This document shows, in pieces, positions 1 to 11,620 of a DNA stretch of 64,000 bases (position 1 is the first letter of the stretch; the number at the start of each line of letters is the position of its first letter). The stretch is from positions 125,081,308 through 125,145,307 of the forward strand of contig NC_133397.1 in NCBI RefSeq assembly GCF_047511655.1. Reading direction: 5' to 3'. Both the position numbers and the translations under genes were made by a program. Below the pieces are notes generated by a model. It saw only the letters and a program-made list of their open reading frames with translations, had not been told where the DNA came from and did not search any database. Origin of the DNA: Castor canadensis. Taxonomy: Eukaryota > Chordata > Mammalia > Rodentia > Castoridae.

Positions 1-2392
1 CCCACTCTTATTCAATATAGTCCTGGAATTCCTAGCCAGAGCAATAAGACAACAAGAAGAAATAAAAGGAATACAAATAAGTAAAGAAGTAGTCAAACTA
101 TCCCTATTCTCAGATGACATGATTTTATACCTTAAAGACCCTAAAAACTCTACCTGAAATCTCCTAGACACGAAATAGTTTCAGCAAAGTAGCAGGATAC
201 AAAATCAACTTAAAAAATCAGTAGCCTTTTTATACACCAACAACAAGCAGATTGAGAAAGAATATAGGAAAATAATACCATTTACAATAGCCTCAAAAAA
301 AATCACATACCTAGGAATAAACTTAGCAAAGGATGTAAAATGACCTCTACAAGAACTACAAACTATTGAAGCAAGAGATTGAAGAAGACTACAGAAAGTG
401 GAAAGATCTCCCATGCCCATGGATTGGTAGAATCAACATAGTAAAAATGGCTATACTACCAAAAGCAATCTACATGTTCAATGCAATTCCCATCAAAATC
501 CCAATGACATTCATCACAGAGGTTGAAAAATCTGCCCTAAAGTTCATTTAGGAACACAAAAGACCACAAATAGCCAAGGCAATACTCAACAAAAAGAGCA
601 ATGCAGGTATCACAATACCCAACTTCAAACTATATCACAGAGCAATAGCAATAAAAACAACCCGATTCTGGCACAGAAACAGACATGAAGACCAGTGAAA
701 CAGAATAGGGGATCTGGACACAAATCCACGCAGCTATGCCCACCTAATTTTTTCTCTTTAGCTTCTCACATGCTGATTCATATTTTATTCAAGTGATTTC
801 CCAACTTTTATGTGTATCAGAATCTAGTGGAGGACTTTATAATAATTTGCACAGTGGCCCATATCCAAACACAATACATCTAAATCTCTTGTGCCCACCT
901 CATTTTTGACAAAGGTGCCAAAAACAGACGGTGGAGAAAAGATAGCCTCTTCAATAAACGTTGCTGGGAAAAGTGGTTATCTGCCTGCAGAAAACTGAAA
1001 CTAGAGCCATGCCAGTCACCCTGTGTTAGTATCAACTCAAAGTGGATTAAGGACCTTAATATCAGACCTGAAATCTTGCAGTTGTACAGGAAAGAGCAGG
1101 GAATACTAGGTATAGGCAGGGACTTCCTCAGTAGAACTCAAGTGGCTTAGCAACTAAGAGAAATGATTGACAAATGGGACTACGTGAAATTAAAAACTTA
1201 GAAATGGTCTCTAAATTGAAGAGACCACCCACAGAATGGGAGAAAATATTTGCTACCTAAATAGACAGGGGACTGATAAGCAGAGGAAATCAAAAAACTA
1301 CTCCCCAAAAATCAATGAACCAACAAAGAAGTGGGCAACTGACCTAAACAGAACTTTTTCAAAGGAAGAAGTTCAAATGGCCAAAAAACGCACGAAAAAA
1401 TGCTCACCATCCCTGGCCATAATGGAAATGCAAAGCAAAACCACACTAAAATTCCACCTCACTCCTGTTAGAATAGCTATTATCAAGAATAACAACAACA
1501 ACGTATGTTGGTGAAGATGCAAGGAAAAAGGAACCCTCATACACTGCTATTGGGAATGTAAGCTAGTACAACCACTTTGGAAAACAATTTGGAGGTTTCT
1601 TAAAAAACTAGAAATACATCTGCCATATGATCCAGCAATCCCACTCCTAGGGATATACACAAAGGAATGCGACTCAGGTTATTATAAAGGAACCTGCACA
1701 TCCATGTTTATTGCAGCACTATTCACAATAGCCAAGTTATGGAAATAGCCACAATACCCTACTACCAATGGATTAAGAAAACGTGGTGTTTATACACAAT
1801 GTAATTTTATTCAGCCCCAAAGAAGAATGAAATTTTGTCATTCACAGGAAAATGGATGGAACTGGAGACCATCATCTTAAGCAAAGTTAGTCAGACTCAG
1901 AAGGTAGATATCACTCATATGTGGATTATAGACCTAAAACAAATGTAGTAATATTATTGGACACAGGTCACACACTAAGGGGAGACCATGCATGGGGGGA
2001 ACAGGGAAAGGAAAGGAAACCTAAAACTGAATGTGGCTGATGTGCTCACTGTAGAGGAGTGAATAAAGTAATCTTAACCTGGCAGAGGCCACTAAGGGGA
2101 GGGGCCTAGGAAGTAGTGAAGAGGTCAGGTAGAGATGAACCAGTTTGGGTTGTAATACACATATGCTTGGAAACAAAGCAAGGAATCTCCCTGTATAGCT
2201 ATCTTCATCCAAACTAGCAAAAATACTATGTTTTTCTTCTTATCTTATATGTTTTTTCTTCAACAAAATTGGAAAACAAGAGGGTAGAATAGATTCTTAC
2301 TGGAGGCAGGGGTTGGTGGGTGGTGGGGGGGAGATGGCCCAAATAGTGTATACACATGTAAGTAAATGTAAAAAAGATAAAATTTTTAAAAA
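1..2392 (+). mobile_element. L1 retrotransposon, ORF2 3' half plus 3'UTR, decayed
   Basis: Non-LTR retrotransposon of a rodent L1 family, cut by the left window edge. The first bases encode the ORF2 reverse-transcriptase motifs [15 protein letters not shown] and, at about 107-121, [11 protein letters not shown], the metal-binding motif C (usually FADD). Frame-breaking stops follow from about 155, so it is dead. The C-terminal ORF2 region runs to about 1900 and the 3'UTR, with its G-rich block (2300-2335), to about 2392. It aligns by eye almost throughout with the copy at 42.6-46.5 kb and with the tails at 5.2, 17.4 and 51.7-52.2 kb, so these are one family. The segment 752-891 is foreign to the element. 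The 5' end lies outside the window. Confidence 0.93.
737..906. mobile_element. 140-bp insertion in L1, flanked by 15-bp direct repeats, hAT-MITE-like
   Basis: The L1 ORF2 sequence is interrupted right after tgcccacctaatttt (737-751). The same word returns as tgcccacctcatttt at 892-906 (14 of 15 match), after which the L1 resumes. The copy near 44815-44835 reads through without a break, so 752-891 was gained by this copy. The inserted part at about 797-888 resembles old non-autonomous hAT-Charlie elements (MER5/MER20 type), around tgtgtatcagaatct. Family naming is from memory and tentative; the insertion and duplication are directly visible. Confidence 0.75.
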
Positions 2393-2548
2393 CTCAGTAA
2401 TTCACTGAAAGTCACACAGCTAATAGGTTGAACTCACATTTGATCTCCAGCTACCTGGAACTCTGATCATATTCTTCTCAAGTCTGCTATGTTTCATGGG
2501 TCAAGGGAGGAGAAGCCCATATTTTGTGAGGCTGAAGAAGGACTGGTA

Positions 2549-2567
2549 TTGGCTGAAGTATTTCTTT

Positions 2568-2606
<39 letters not shown>

Positions 2607-3239
2607 TTTTTCATTTTTCTTTTATTATTCATATGTGCATACAAGGCTTGGTTTATTTCTCCCCCCTGCCCCCACCCCCTCCCTTACCACCCACTCCACC
2701 CCCTCCCGCTCCCCCCTCAATACCCAGCAGAAACTATTTTGCCCTTATCTCTAATTTTGTTGTAGAGAGAGTATAAGCAATAATAGGAAGGAACAAGGGG
2801 TTTTGCTGGTTGAGATAAGGATAGCTATACAGGGCATTGACTCACATTGATTTCCTGTGCATGGGTGTTACCTTCTAGGTTAATTCTTTTTGATCTAACC
2901 TTTTCTCTAGTTCCTGGTCCACTTTTCCTATTGGCCTCAGTTGCTTTAAGGTATCCGCTTTAGTTTCTCTGCATTAAAGGCAACAAATGCTAGCTAGTTT
3001 TTTAGGTGTCTTACCTATCCTCACCCCTCCCTTGTGTGCTCTCGCTTTTATCATGTGCTCATAGTCCAATCCCCTTGTTGTGTTTGCCCTTGATCTAATG
3101 TCCACATATGAGGGAGAACATATGATTTTTGGTCTTTTGAGCCAGGCTAACCTCACTCAGAATGATGTTCTCCAATTCCATCCATTTACCAGCGAATGAT
3201 AACATTTCGTTCTTCTTCATGGCTTGGCTGAAGTATTTC
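2549..3239 (-). mobile_element. 5'-truncated young L1 3' end with perfect target-site duplication
   Basis: A minus-strand L1 insertion. On the plus strand it starts with the tail (2565-2620, TTTA repeats), then a C-rich block at 2661-2717 (the G-rich tract of the L1 3'UTR), the 3'UTR, and the last codons of ORF2 at about 3130-3220. It is flanked by identical 16-bp direct repeats, ttggctgaagtatttc at 2549-2564 and 3224-3239. Tail, 5' truncation and long duplication are the hallmarks of target-primed reverse transcription. The perfect duplication suggests a recent event. I recognise this 3'UTR as one very common in beaver; that is recollection. It differs from the 3'UTR of the copies at 1-2392 and 42.4-46.5 kb, so at least two L1 lineages are present. 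Short frames inside it are UTR noise. Confidence 0.93.
2565..2620. repeat. (TTTA)n microsatellite, L1 tail
   Basis: About twelve TTTA units, immediately inside the left target-site duplication of the minus-strand L1. It is the remodelled poly(A) tail of that element. Confidence 0.9.
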
Positions 3240-3890
3240 ATCACCTAAGCATGGAGCTGGAGAGAGCGGCTTTGTCAGTGGGGAGGTTTTGGAGATCTGG
3301 CCAATTGGTGTCTGACTCCCACCAGGAAAACTCCAAAGACGAGAAATGAAGATCCACCTGCTTTGAAAGATGGAGTTAAGGATAGATGGCCAATTTGTTG
3401 AACCCCATGGTAGGTTTGGAGCTCCCTTACTCTAGAAAGAAATTTGAAAAAAAAATCTGTATCCTGGGTTGGATATTCTGTGAGTACTTTATCTAAGAAG
3501 GTGGCAGGACAGCCAGAAAGATCCCCATTACAGATCCTAAAGAAATGTGCCAGCTAGCTGACACATGGTGTAGGTGACACAAAGCCTCTTTCAGAGCTGG
3601 TGCTCGAGCAGTAGGTATGGGGGAGTGAGGTTTGGGTAAAGAGGATAGTAGGAAGGGATAAAGAGAACAAGAAGTAGGCCTAGACTCCAAAATGGTCTGA
3701 ACATAAATGCAGTTCTGAGAAAGACAAGTAACAAAATGAATTCAAAATCTAATGCAGATAAGATGAAATAAAAGTAATACAACAGAAATGTCAAGTTTCT
3801 TAATTAATAAGAACAAAATAAGAAATAAATGCAAGAATAATGTTCAGAAAAACAATAAGCAAATGATAAAACAAGAATTGGTAAACACAC
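3240..3890. other. no feature recognised
   Basis: Unique-looking AT-rich sequence with only short overlapping frames on both strands. I see no gene, RNA or repeat that I can name. Confidence 0.5.
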
Positions 3891-3894
3891 CTGC

Positions 3895-4330
3895 TAATTT
3901 TCTTGGTAATAGATTGCCACACACTTAGTGACAAAACTCAACTTGCATTTGTTACCTCAAATTTTCTCTGGCCAGGACACTAGGGACACCTTATCTATGT
4001 CCCCTGCTCAGAGCTCCCCAGGCTGCATTTACCTCTCACCTGAGGTTTTGAGGCCTCTTCAAAGTTTATGTGTTGTTCACAAAATTAATATCCTTGTGGC
4101 AGGAGAAATCATAATTTGCCTCTTCAAGACCCAGGAGACCATCCCCACTGCTCACCTCCTTGACCTCTGATCCCATTTACAATGGTTTGCTGGTTAGAAC
4201 AGGCCCACCCAAGATAATTTTCCTTTGGATTGTCCTAAACTCCTTGGACAAAGGGCTTTGATTCTACCTTAAAATTCTCTTCATCACTGCCATGTAAGGA
4301 CATACAACCGTGGGTGTGATAATAGTACAT
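3895..4330 (+). mobile_element. ancient mammalian interspersed repeat, family not named
   Basis: The stretch from ttgccacacacttagtgac (about 3914) to aggcccacccaagataat (about 4201) follows the order of a widespread old mammalian repeat whose consensus I remember as containing a 'cacaaacttggtgg' start and a 'gggcccacccagataatc' end. Divergence is high. I cannot decide between an LTR-type and a LINE-type family by eye. Confidence 0.45.
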
Positions 4331-4471
4331 TTCCTTACTACTGATTGCTTAAAAAACAAATTGTTTAAAAGCAAATTACAGATCTTATCTGGAGTAAAGA
4401 AAAGGGAGTTACATAATGGCCTGGGTCATTGGGGGCCATCTTTGAATTTGATTATAGCATGAAAATAAATA

Positions 4472-4979
4472 CAGTAGCCTCTTCTCACATGAGGAAACAT
4501 TCCAAGACCCTAGTGGATGCCTGAAGACACTCTTATTTATACTGTTTCATCCCATATATACATACCTATGATAAAGTTTAATTTATAAATCGAGCACAGT
4601 AAAAAAACTAACAAAATTAATAATAAAATGAAGTGATTATAACTATAGGATGGCACTTTGTTGTCATCATTAAGTAAAATAAAGGTTACTTTAGCACAAG
4701 CACTGGGGCACTGTCACAGTAGCTTTATAACTGAGATGAGTACCAGTGGGCACTTAGACAAAGCAGATGCAGCAGACTGGAGGCACCGGATTGACAGATG
4801 GCTCACATCCCAGACAGGACAGAGCAGTACGGCTGACAGTGCTACTCAGAATCAGGTGAAATTTAAAACTTATAAATTGTGTAGTTCTGGAAATTTTCTA
4901 TGCAATGTTTTCAAACCATGGTGAACCACAAGGAACTGAAACTGTGGAAATCAAAACCACAGAGAAGGCGGGACTACTG
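4472..4979. mobile_element. Tigger-type (TcMar, pogo-like) non-autonomous DNA transposon fossil
   Basis: The left end cagtagcctcttctcac and right end ggcgggactactg form imperfect terminal inverted repeats of the cagtagtcccc type, and the left end is preceded by TA, the expected Tc1/mariner target. Inside, ccctagtggatgcctgaa and cctatgataaagtttaatt are recognisable Tigger words. At about 500 bp it lacks a transposase gene, so it is a deletion derivative moved in trans long ago. The frame at 4658-4924 (88 codons) is a chance frame in it. Confidence 0.75.
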
Positions 4980-5169
4980 GAGAAATTGCAAGGCTATTGC
5001 AGGGGAAGTTTTCCAAAAAGATGGAGAAGTTAGCCTGGACACTGAGGCAGACAGATGAGACGAGTCAGTGACAGGGTAATGGTACTGAAGTCTTCACTCA
5101 GAATGCACCATAGTGTCACAAAGGGATTTAAGCAAAAACAACACTGAAGGAGCAGTTAAGAGACACAGA

Positions 5170-5352
5170 AGAAAGAGGAATTCCCATTCCAAGAATGGGG
5201 GAGGGGAGATAAAGGAGAATGATGGAGGGGGTGAATTCAAGAATCATATATTTTATATATTTTAAGAACTTTTGTAAATGCCATAATGTTCCCCCATCCA
5301 GCACAACAATAAAAAAGAGGGGAAAAAAAGAAAAAAAAGAAAGAGGAATTCC
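5170..5352 (+). mobile_element. 153-bp L1 3' end with 15-bp target-site duplication
   Basis: Extreme 5' truncation of the same L1 family as at 1-2392. The insert, about 5185-5337, carries only the terminal 3'UTR (gatggagggggtgaattca, then the block ending agcacaacaataaaaaag) and an A-rich tail. It is flanked by identical agaaagaggaattcc at 5170-5184 and 5338-5352. Confidence 0.92.
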
Positions 5353-5459
5353 AACAATGAGGGTCCCCAATTTTTTTAAAAGTGATATAATAATGAAATT
5401 TAAAAACACTACATTAGATGGGAATTTTTCCAAATCAAAATTAGAAAGGAAACATTAGT

Positions 5460-8060
5460 TTTCATATTCTGGGAGGGTAAATGAAAATAACCTATACATA
5501 AATGTATCCCGGTGATATATGAAAGCATCAAACATAAACAGATAATCCCAAAAGATGTCACAGGAGAAAAAAAGAGATTACTAACAAAAGAAAGACAATC
5601 GACAGATTAGGTCTCATTGGAAGCAACAGATATTAAAATAATATTATTAAACTGCTGAACAAAATCAACTCTCAATCTCATATTGTAAACCCTGGTGACA
5701 GAAAACTTTTCAGACAGTCATAAAGAATTTAAGCTGCAGATTCACACTGAAACGCTATGACATTCCCAACCTTGGTTTTCCAGCATGGCACCCTTAGAAA
5801 CTTGTAACTGCATAATACATGAAGGGAGGCAGCGAGGCTGTGCTCAGCCCGAGGTCCCTGCTCAACCCAGACTCACACACACACACTCGGACTGGGATCA
5901 GTGCTCTACCCCGTGCGCTAGGCTTACTAATTTGAGCAGTTAGAGGTCATACATAATCAAATAAAATTGTGCCCTGAAGAAAGGGTAAGATAGTAAGCCA
6001 ACAGTGAACAGATAAATTAATGAAAACATGCTTCAAACTGTAATTAAGTATTGATTTTAACATGAAATCACTTATTTTTTAAAATTATAAGACCATTGAT
6101 CCAGGCAACTAGCAATTTGGACATATGGAATTGGATAAGATGTTCACAGGGAAGTGAAAGTTTATTAAGGTCTTTGTGGCATACTTGAGAAGAGAGAAAT
6201 ATTGAATAAATTTAGGCTTTGTTGAAACATTTCTATCTAATTATATATGGAAAAAATTACAGGGGCATCTTAGACACACCAAAAAAATAAAATTTGGCAC
6301 AAACCCTGCAAAGCAGCAGAATAAACAAAAAGGAATTTTTTAAAGCATCAATTCTAAGGGAAAATTTTGAAGTATCAATTCTAAAGAACAAAGAAAAATG
6401 AAGATAAAAAAATTACAAAACAAAATGGTAGAAATAAGTCAAAATTTGTGGATAGTTACAACACATATGAATGCATTTAGAAAAAGTATAAAATATTACC
6501 AAAACACCAAAATTGAACTAAAATCCACTTTGAAAGTTAAAAGGTGATGAGTGAGGAAAAATTAAATGTTAATTATTAGCCATATTTATATTAGGCAAAA
6601 TAGAATTTTGCAACAAAAAATGTTACACACAAAGAAAAGAAGTCCACCCAGAAGTTATAATCTATTTGTAAAAATGTAGCCTACAAACATCTACTCATGA
6701 GATAACAAGAAGACATTAACAAGAATGCTCTCATAAAAACAGATTTTATTTGATATCACAATCTGATAAAGCAAGCATATTAAAGCCATGAGAACTTTGT
6801 GGATATGAGACAAGTCCACATCCTTTGTCACCTGTGTGAAGCCCAGAGACAAACACAAGATCACTTCTGTGGTATTCTCATCCAAAATGCATAGCCTGAA
6901 TTTAATAGTGGAAATCTCATATAAACCTGAAATGAAGGAGGTCAGTCTACAAAATAACTGACCAGCATTCTTTGAAAGAAACAAGCTATAGAATGAGAGA
7001 AAAAAAAAATTGCAAACCATGTATCCCAAAAGCATAACCAAAGTGTGGTACATCCATGCAATAAAATACTCTTCAGCCATGAAAAAAACCTTAATTTTTG
7101 ATACATGAACATGATGTATCTTTGAATCATATGCTAAGTAAAACAAACCAGAATTGAAGTTTGCGTATTTTATGATTCCATTTTATGAATTTCTAAAATA
7201 GAAAAAGACTATAGCTGTAAAGAATAAATTATTAGTTACAGTGATTCTGGATGAGTGTAGATTGACTGCCTAAGGTGACATCAGAGAATTTTGAGGGTAA
7301 TAGAACTGTGGTGATTATTAGATAAATCTATGAATCTGTCAAAATTCAAAAAATTGTTCAGCAAGAAATAAGAGTTAAGGATTGAACTTCATGTAAATTA
7401 AAAAGTACACTTGATAAAAATTACAGGTGAATTGAAGAAAAAATTATAGGTGAATATCTTTATGGTATAGAGGTTTGAATTCTAAACTATAAAAGAAGAA
7501 AAATTATGAACTTAATTACATTAAAATAAAAGAAGTTATATAAAACAAAAGAAAAAGTTAAAAGACAAGATAAACATTGGGAGGAAGTATTTGCAACACC
7601 TGTGAACAAAAAAAAGCCTTATATCCAAACAACATAAATGAATCTATAAGTAGATCAGGAAAAAATAAAGAATACAACAGAAAAAAGTGAACAAAAGAAG
7701 GGAGTTCAAGAAAGTAAAAATCAAAATAGCCGTGGATATGTACATAAAAGCTACCCCAACAAGTTAAACTAAATTTAAAGCAAGATGTGTTTTTACACCT
7801 TTATAACTGACATAAAACATCTGAAAATAAAAAACTGTATGCTAGTGAGTATGCAAACCAGACATTCCAGATTTTTGTATAACTCAAAAAAGCTTTCTCG
7901 TATACACACAGATACATGCATTCAAACAATGAAATAGCAAAGAAATTAAAATGAACTGAAACCAGTGTTATGTATCTATATAGATAAACCTAAAGGCTAT
8001 AATAACAAGTTAAATAAGCAAGCAGTTATAAGATTAAATCACATATGACAATTCTTTCGG
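5460..8060 (+). mobile_element. decayed ancient L1M/HAL1 patchwork
   Basis: A-rich sequence on the plus strand reads as several old L1 fragments. 5500-5740 resembles the 3' part of ORF1. About 6400-6680 resembles ORF2 near a 'ttagacaaaatagactt' region. 7030-7420 is the clearest part: gtggtacatccatgcaata, the stretch around ttcagccatgaaaaa, and a following 'tatgattccattttatga', which mark the end of ORF2 and the start of the 3'UTR in mammalian L1M. 7440-8060 resembles an earlier ORF2 part (gggaggaagtatttgcaa), so order is not collinear and more than one insertion is involved. The minus-strand frame of 151 codons (6691-7146) is antisense to this relic and not a gene. Confidence 0.6.
5820..5930 (-). 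repeat. GC-richer tRNA/SINE-like scrap with (CA)n
   Basis: A small GC-rich island in AT-rich flanks, containing cacacacacacac (5874-5886) and a minus-strand word gcgcacggggtagagcac (rc of 5902-5919) like the left half of an ID-type tRNA-derived SINE. Too decayed to define ends. Confidence 0.35.
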
Positions 8061-8389
8061 AGACAGAGAGGGAGGGAGAAAATTGTAGATATATTCCTCT
8101 GAGGACACAGTACAAAATCTTGAATGAGAGTCAGGCACTTACATTTCAGATCAACTATTAATCTGAAGTTAAAAAAGAAGAGGTGAGGAACAAGGGAAGA
8201 TTTTTATAGAAAAGTCAGTTTGCCAAGATGTTAAGATTTGCTAAGTCGAATGGAAGGCCAGGGTTATATTATACTCTGCGGTAGATATTTTTCAAAAAAG
8301 AAATAATACAGAGATAGATTTACATGTCCCATCTGTACTCTGTTTTTCTCCACATTTGAAATAAATACATCCCTTGAGCCAAACATACT

Positions 8390-8506
8390 ATCGATAGAAA
8401 GATGATAGATAGCTAGATAGGGAGATAGACAGATAGATGATAGAAAGGTAAGATAGAGATAGATAGATGATAGATAAATAGATAGATGATAGACACATAT
8501 CTATGT
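8390..8506. repeat. (GATA)n microsatellite, interrupted
   Basis: Repeated GATA and GATGATA units with substitutions. The 68-codon minus-strand frame across it is low-complexity (Tyr/Ile/Ser/Leu), not protein-coding. Confidence 0.9.
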
Positions 8507-9654
8507 ATACATAGATAGGATATATATAAAACTCTTGCTTTCCAGGCAGTTTGTAAGACCATAGTAATGAAAAAAATATTTCATTTCTTGTCATATGTAT
8601 ATTTTCAATCTTTAATAGTTTTTAAAAATTTCGTGTGTGTTTAGCCATGTCCCCAATCTGTAGGTAAACAGAACATAATGCTGTAGATTCATTGTATGCC
8701 ATAAGCTTTACTAATTACTGACTGGCCAGATGTCTGGAGATTGTTCTACTAGGTGGTGATTCCTCTGCATTGGAGTACACGTGGATCACATGGAGACCCC
8801 TGAGCCTCACACTAGCTGATTCCATTCAGTTGCTGAGTATGAAGCTTTAATTAGCACCTCAGATAACTCTGAGGCAAGTTTCAGGGGGCTGTCCTCGGAT
8901 ATCAGCTGCTCTAGAACAATACTCTCACAAACAGGGATCAGTTAGGAGTTGGCATTTCAGAGTCTTTACATTCCTGCCATAGAGCAAGCTTAAGTCTTTC
9001 TATAGGATTTCAGTGACAGAATGTCACATTAGGACACCTATTTTCTGTTTCCACTGACAGCAAAAGAAAAAGATATGGCTTTTAAGATAATTTTCAGACA
9101 AAGAGGTTTTTCTTTTTCTTTTTTTATCCGCAGAGAAAAAAAATAAGTAGCAACTTCCGACTCTGTATGTTCTTTCAAATAGGCCAGGTATTCAAAAATT
9201 CCAGACCCACAGTCAGAAGGTATAGCTGACATTAACCTTACCCCTCTTGCACTGTTCACCAGGGGGAAGCTACCACCACTGGTCTTCACAGTAGTGTCAG
9301 GAGGCTGGAAATTTTGTAGATATTTAAAATCTTGCAGAAAGGGGTTTGGATATACAGGGTTTCATTTGCCAGTGCTGCCTTTATAGCTTTCGTGCATGCT
9401 TGAGGGAATATGCTTCTGAAACACAAATAGAAATTAGGTTAATGGGGAGCTAAGAGTTAATATTTGGGAGACAAGATCTTCCTCTGAATCCTTCAATCAG
9501 CCTTGAGTCAGCTGACTGTGACATTCTTAGTGTTCTAATCCGGTCCTGCACATTTGTGTTTTTGCCACCACCACAAGGTCTCTGAAGACAGCTATGGCTG
9601 TGCCTATGACCCTCTTACCCACCTGTAGGAATTGTGAGACATGGAGACATTGGG
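8507..9654. other. no feature recognised
   Basis: No repeat or gene I can name. An 83-codon minus-strand frame (9038-9289) has no recognisable domain and no flanking splice or promoter evidence. Confidence 0.5.
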
Positions 9655-9745
9655 ATTTTGCAGGTACTAAGGATGAAACCTAGGGTCTTGCTTGCATTTG
9701 CTATGTATGCACTCTATCAATAAGCTACCCCCACAGTCTGGCATT
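9655..9745 (-). mobile_element. ID-type SINE, old
   Basis: Plus-strand reading shows the reverse complement of an ID unit: ggatgaaacctagggtctt (about 9671), then gcactctatcaataagct (about 9709), the complement of the tRNA-like 'tagagc' A-box region. No clear target-site duplication. Confidence 0.75.
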
Positions 9746-10309
9746 AAGAATCTTTCAAGCCAGAAGGTTTAAATCATTTAAATTGCTTTGCTAGAAAGGG
9801 TAGTTTGATACATGCTGAAGAGCTCATGACAATCCTCATCTGTAAAGAGTTTCCTTCAGTCTATTAGTCAAATTCAGACATAATCCAAGACATATAAATT
9901 CTGCCACTACCTACAGTTGCACTTACTTAGGTTAATAATTTGAAGAGAGAACACAGAACAAATACAAGTCAACCTATGGTAAACCACTGGGTTATTTTTA
10001 AAGGTATAATAATGGCAACCATTATGACATATATGTGATATCTGACTCAGAATATATATATATATTTTTTGTATACTCAGAATAAAGTGTTCCTCTTACA
10101 GAAGTTATTAAACATTGCTTTTGCTATTCAAGCATGTATCTATGAACACACAGTGTGTATATATTTATAATACATACATAGGTACAATGGATTACTTTGA
10201 ATCCATCTGAAATGAGTATTCTGTTTTGAATAAGGTAGAATTCAAAAAATTTTGCTATAATTTTGTATTTTTTAAGATATGTTTTTCTAACGAAATCCAC
10301 TAAATATGG
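9746..10309. other. no feature recognised
   Basis: AT-rich, with a short (TA)n run at about 10052-10063. A 63-codon minus-strand frame (10124-10315) is not recognisable. Confidence 0.5.
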
Positions 10310-10446
10310 TTTCATAAAGGAAGGAGGGCTAAGAGCATATAACAGAGGGAGTGAATTTGATCAAAGTACATGAACTCATGTCTGGGTATGTCACAATGAA
10401 AACCACTCATGCAATTAATTTACACTAATAAAAAATAAAAATAAGT
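10310..10446 (+). mobile_element. L1 3' end, Lx-like tail
   Basis: gagtgaatttgatcaaagta (about 10351) followed by a 'tatgtcacaatgaaaacc' block and an 'aataaaaaataaaaat' tail matches the 3' terminus of older rodent L1. The same words recur at 29.95, 33.8 (reverse), 49.0-49.3 and 55.9 kb (reverse). Strongly 5'-truncated. Confidence 0.75.
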
Positions 10447-11470
10447 AAATAGAAATATTTTTTCTCAACACAAAAGAACTTGGAGACCCCCATCCAATGA
10501 AGCACGTTCTGAACAATCACACTAAACAAAAAAGAACTCTGAGAGAAGTGAGCCTCCAAATTCAGTTTGCCATCATTCACTCTTAAAGCTAAGGAATAAA
10601 GTGGTTTTACTTCTGGATAACATTTTCTTTAATCATGTATGAAGACAGCCGTCTGCACAGAGAATAGTCCTGTTGTTCTTGAGGAGAGAGAATCTTATTG
10701 TCATCTTCTAGCACACTCTTTTTCAAATGTAATATATATGATAAGACACAAAACAGTATTTTTTAAAGCTTAATTTTTTCTGAGTTCCTTTTGATGAATT
10801 TCATGGTATCATCACAGGCTGTTTTGGACTTGATCTTTGTAAAAGAAGTTTCCATTGCAAAGAAATACAGTATTTTAGATCTGGGTCACTATGCTTTGCA
10901 TAGGCTTAGTTTTAAATATGAGATCTTTCTGGAAAAATGAATTTATTTGATCTAAAATATGCATCTTCGATGTCAGAAAAGAAAGCAGAGACAGCAGTAG
11001 AAGTCAAAATGTGTTGTATCTGAGAGAAATATTGCTCATACTCTCAGTTTAATAATTACAATGGATTTGAGTACTCACATTTTAACTGATTACTTGTTTT
11101 GAAATAACATTGGTTCTTCATTAAGAATAAAGCAGGAGATTAAAATAAAGACCAAAGCAGAAAGATGTCTTGTATTTCATAAAGATGACCCCAATAATCC
11201 AGAAGTTACCCATTGGGTATGGTGGGAAGTCACCAGTCTTGGCGATAGGACACCCCCTTCTTCCCGGTCCCAGGCACTCCAGTATGTCTATTTTTACTTC
11301 TAATTTTCTTGCTTCTTTGCATGTAGAGACATCATACCATCTGTATATCTGCAATAACACTTAAAAGAATTAACTCAAATGTTTATTTAGCCCCTTGTTA
11401 AATAGAAATAAATACTGCAAATTTGTTCAGTATAAAAGAAAATAATAATAATAATAATTGTTATAATATT
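10447..11470. other. no feature recognised
   Basis: AT-rich, no nameable gene or repeat. Overlapping frames at about 11121-11364 on both strands (79 and 64 codons) have no family signature. A short (AAT)n run sits at about 11443-11458. Confidence 0.5.
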
Positions 11471-11474
11471 AAAG

Positions 11475-11510
11475 AACTGTTTAAACTGTTTAAACTGTTT
11501 AAACTGTTTT
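11475..11510. repeat. four tandem copies of a 9-bp unit
   Basis: Three perfect copies of aactgttta (11475-11501) and a fourth ending in t (11502-11510). The unit junction contains the palindrome gtttaaac, so the array alternates with self-complementary steps. It abuts a B1 fragment on the right. Confidence 0.95.
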
Positions 11511-11620
11511 GAGGCCAGTCTGAGCTACAAATCAAGTTAAAAGCCAACCAGGGCTATACAGTGAGACCCTGTCCCAAGAAAAAGAAATGAAAAATAAAAA
11601 CAAAAATATTTGAATATCCG
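11511..11620 (+). mobile_element. B1-type SINE, 3' part only
   Basis: gaggccagtctgagctaca, then 'gtgagaccctgtc' and an A-rich tail, the right part of a 7SL-derived B1. The 5' part is missing and its place is taken by the 9-bp tandem array. Confidence 0.8.

Noticed and set aside
6691..7146. 151-codon minus-strand frame
   Set aside because: It is antisense to an ancient L1M fragment; the hydrophobic look comes from A-rich L1 read in reverse.
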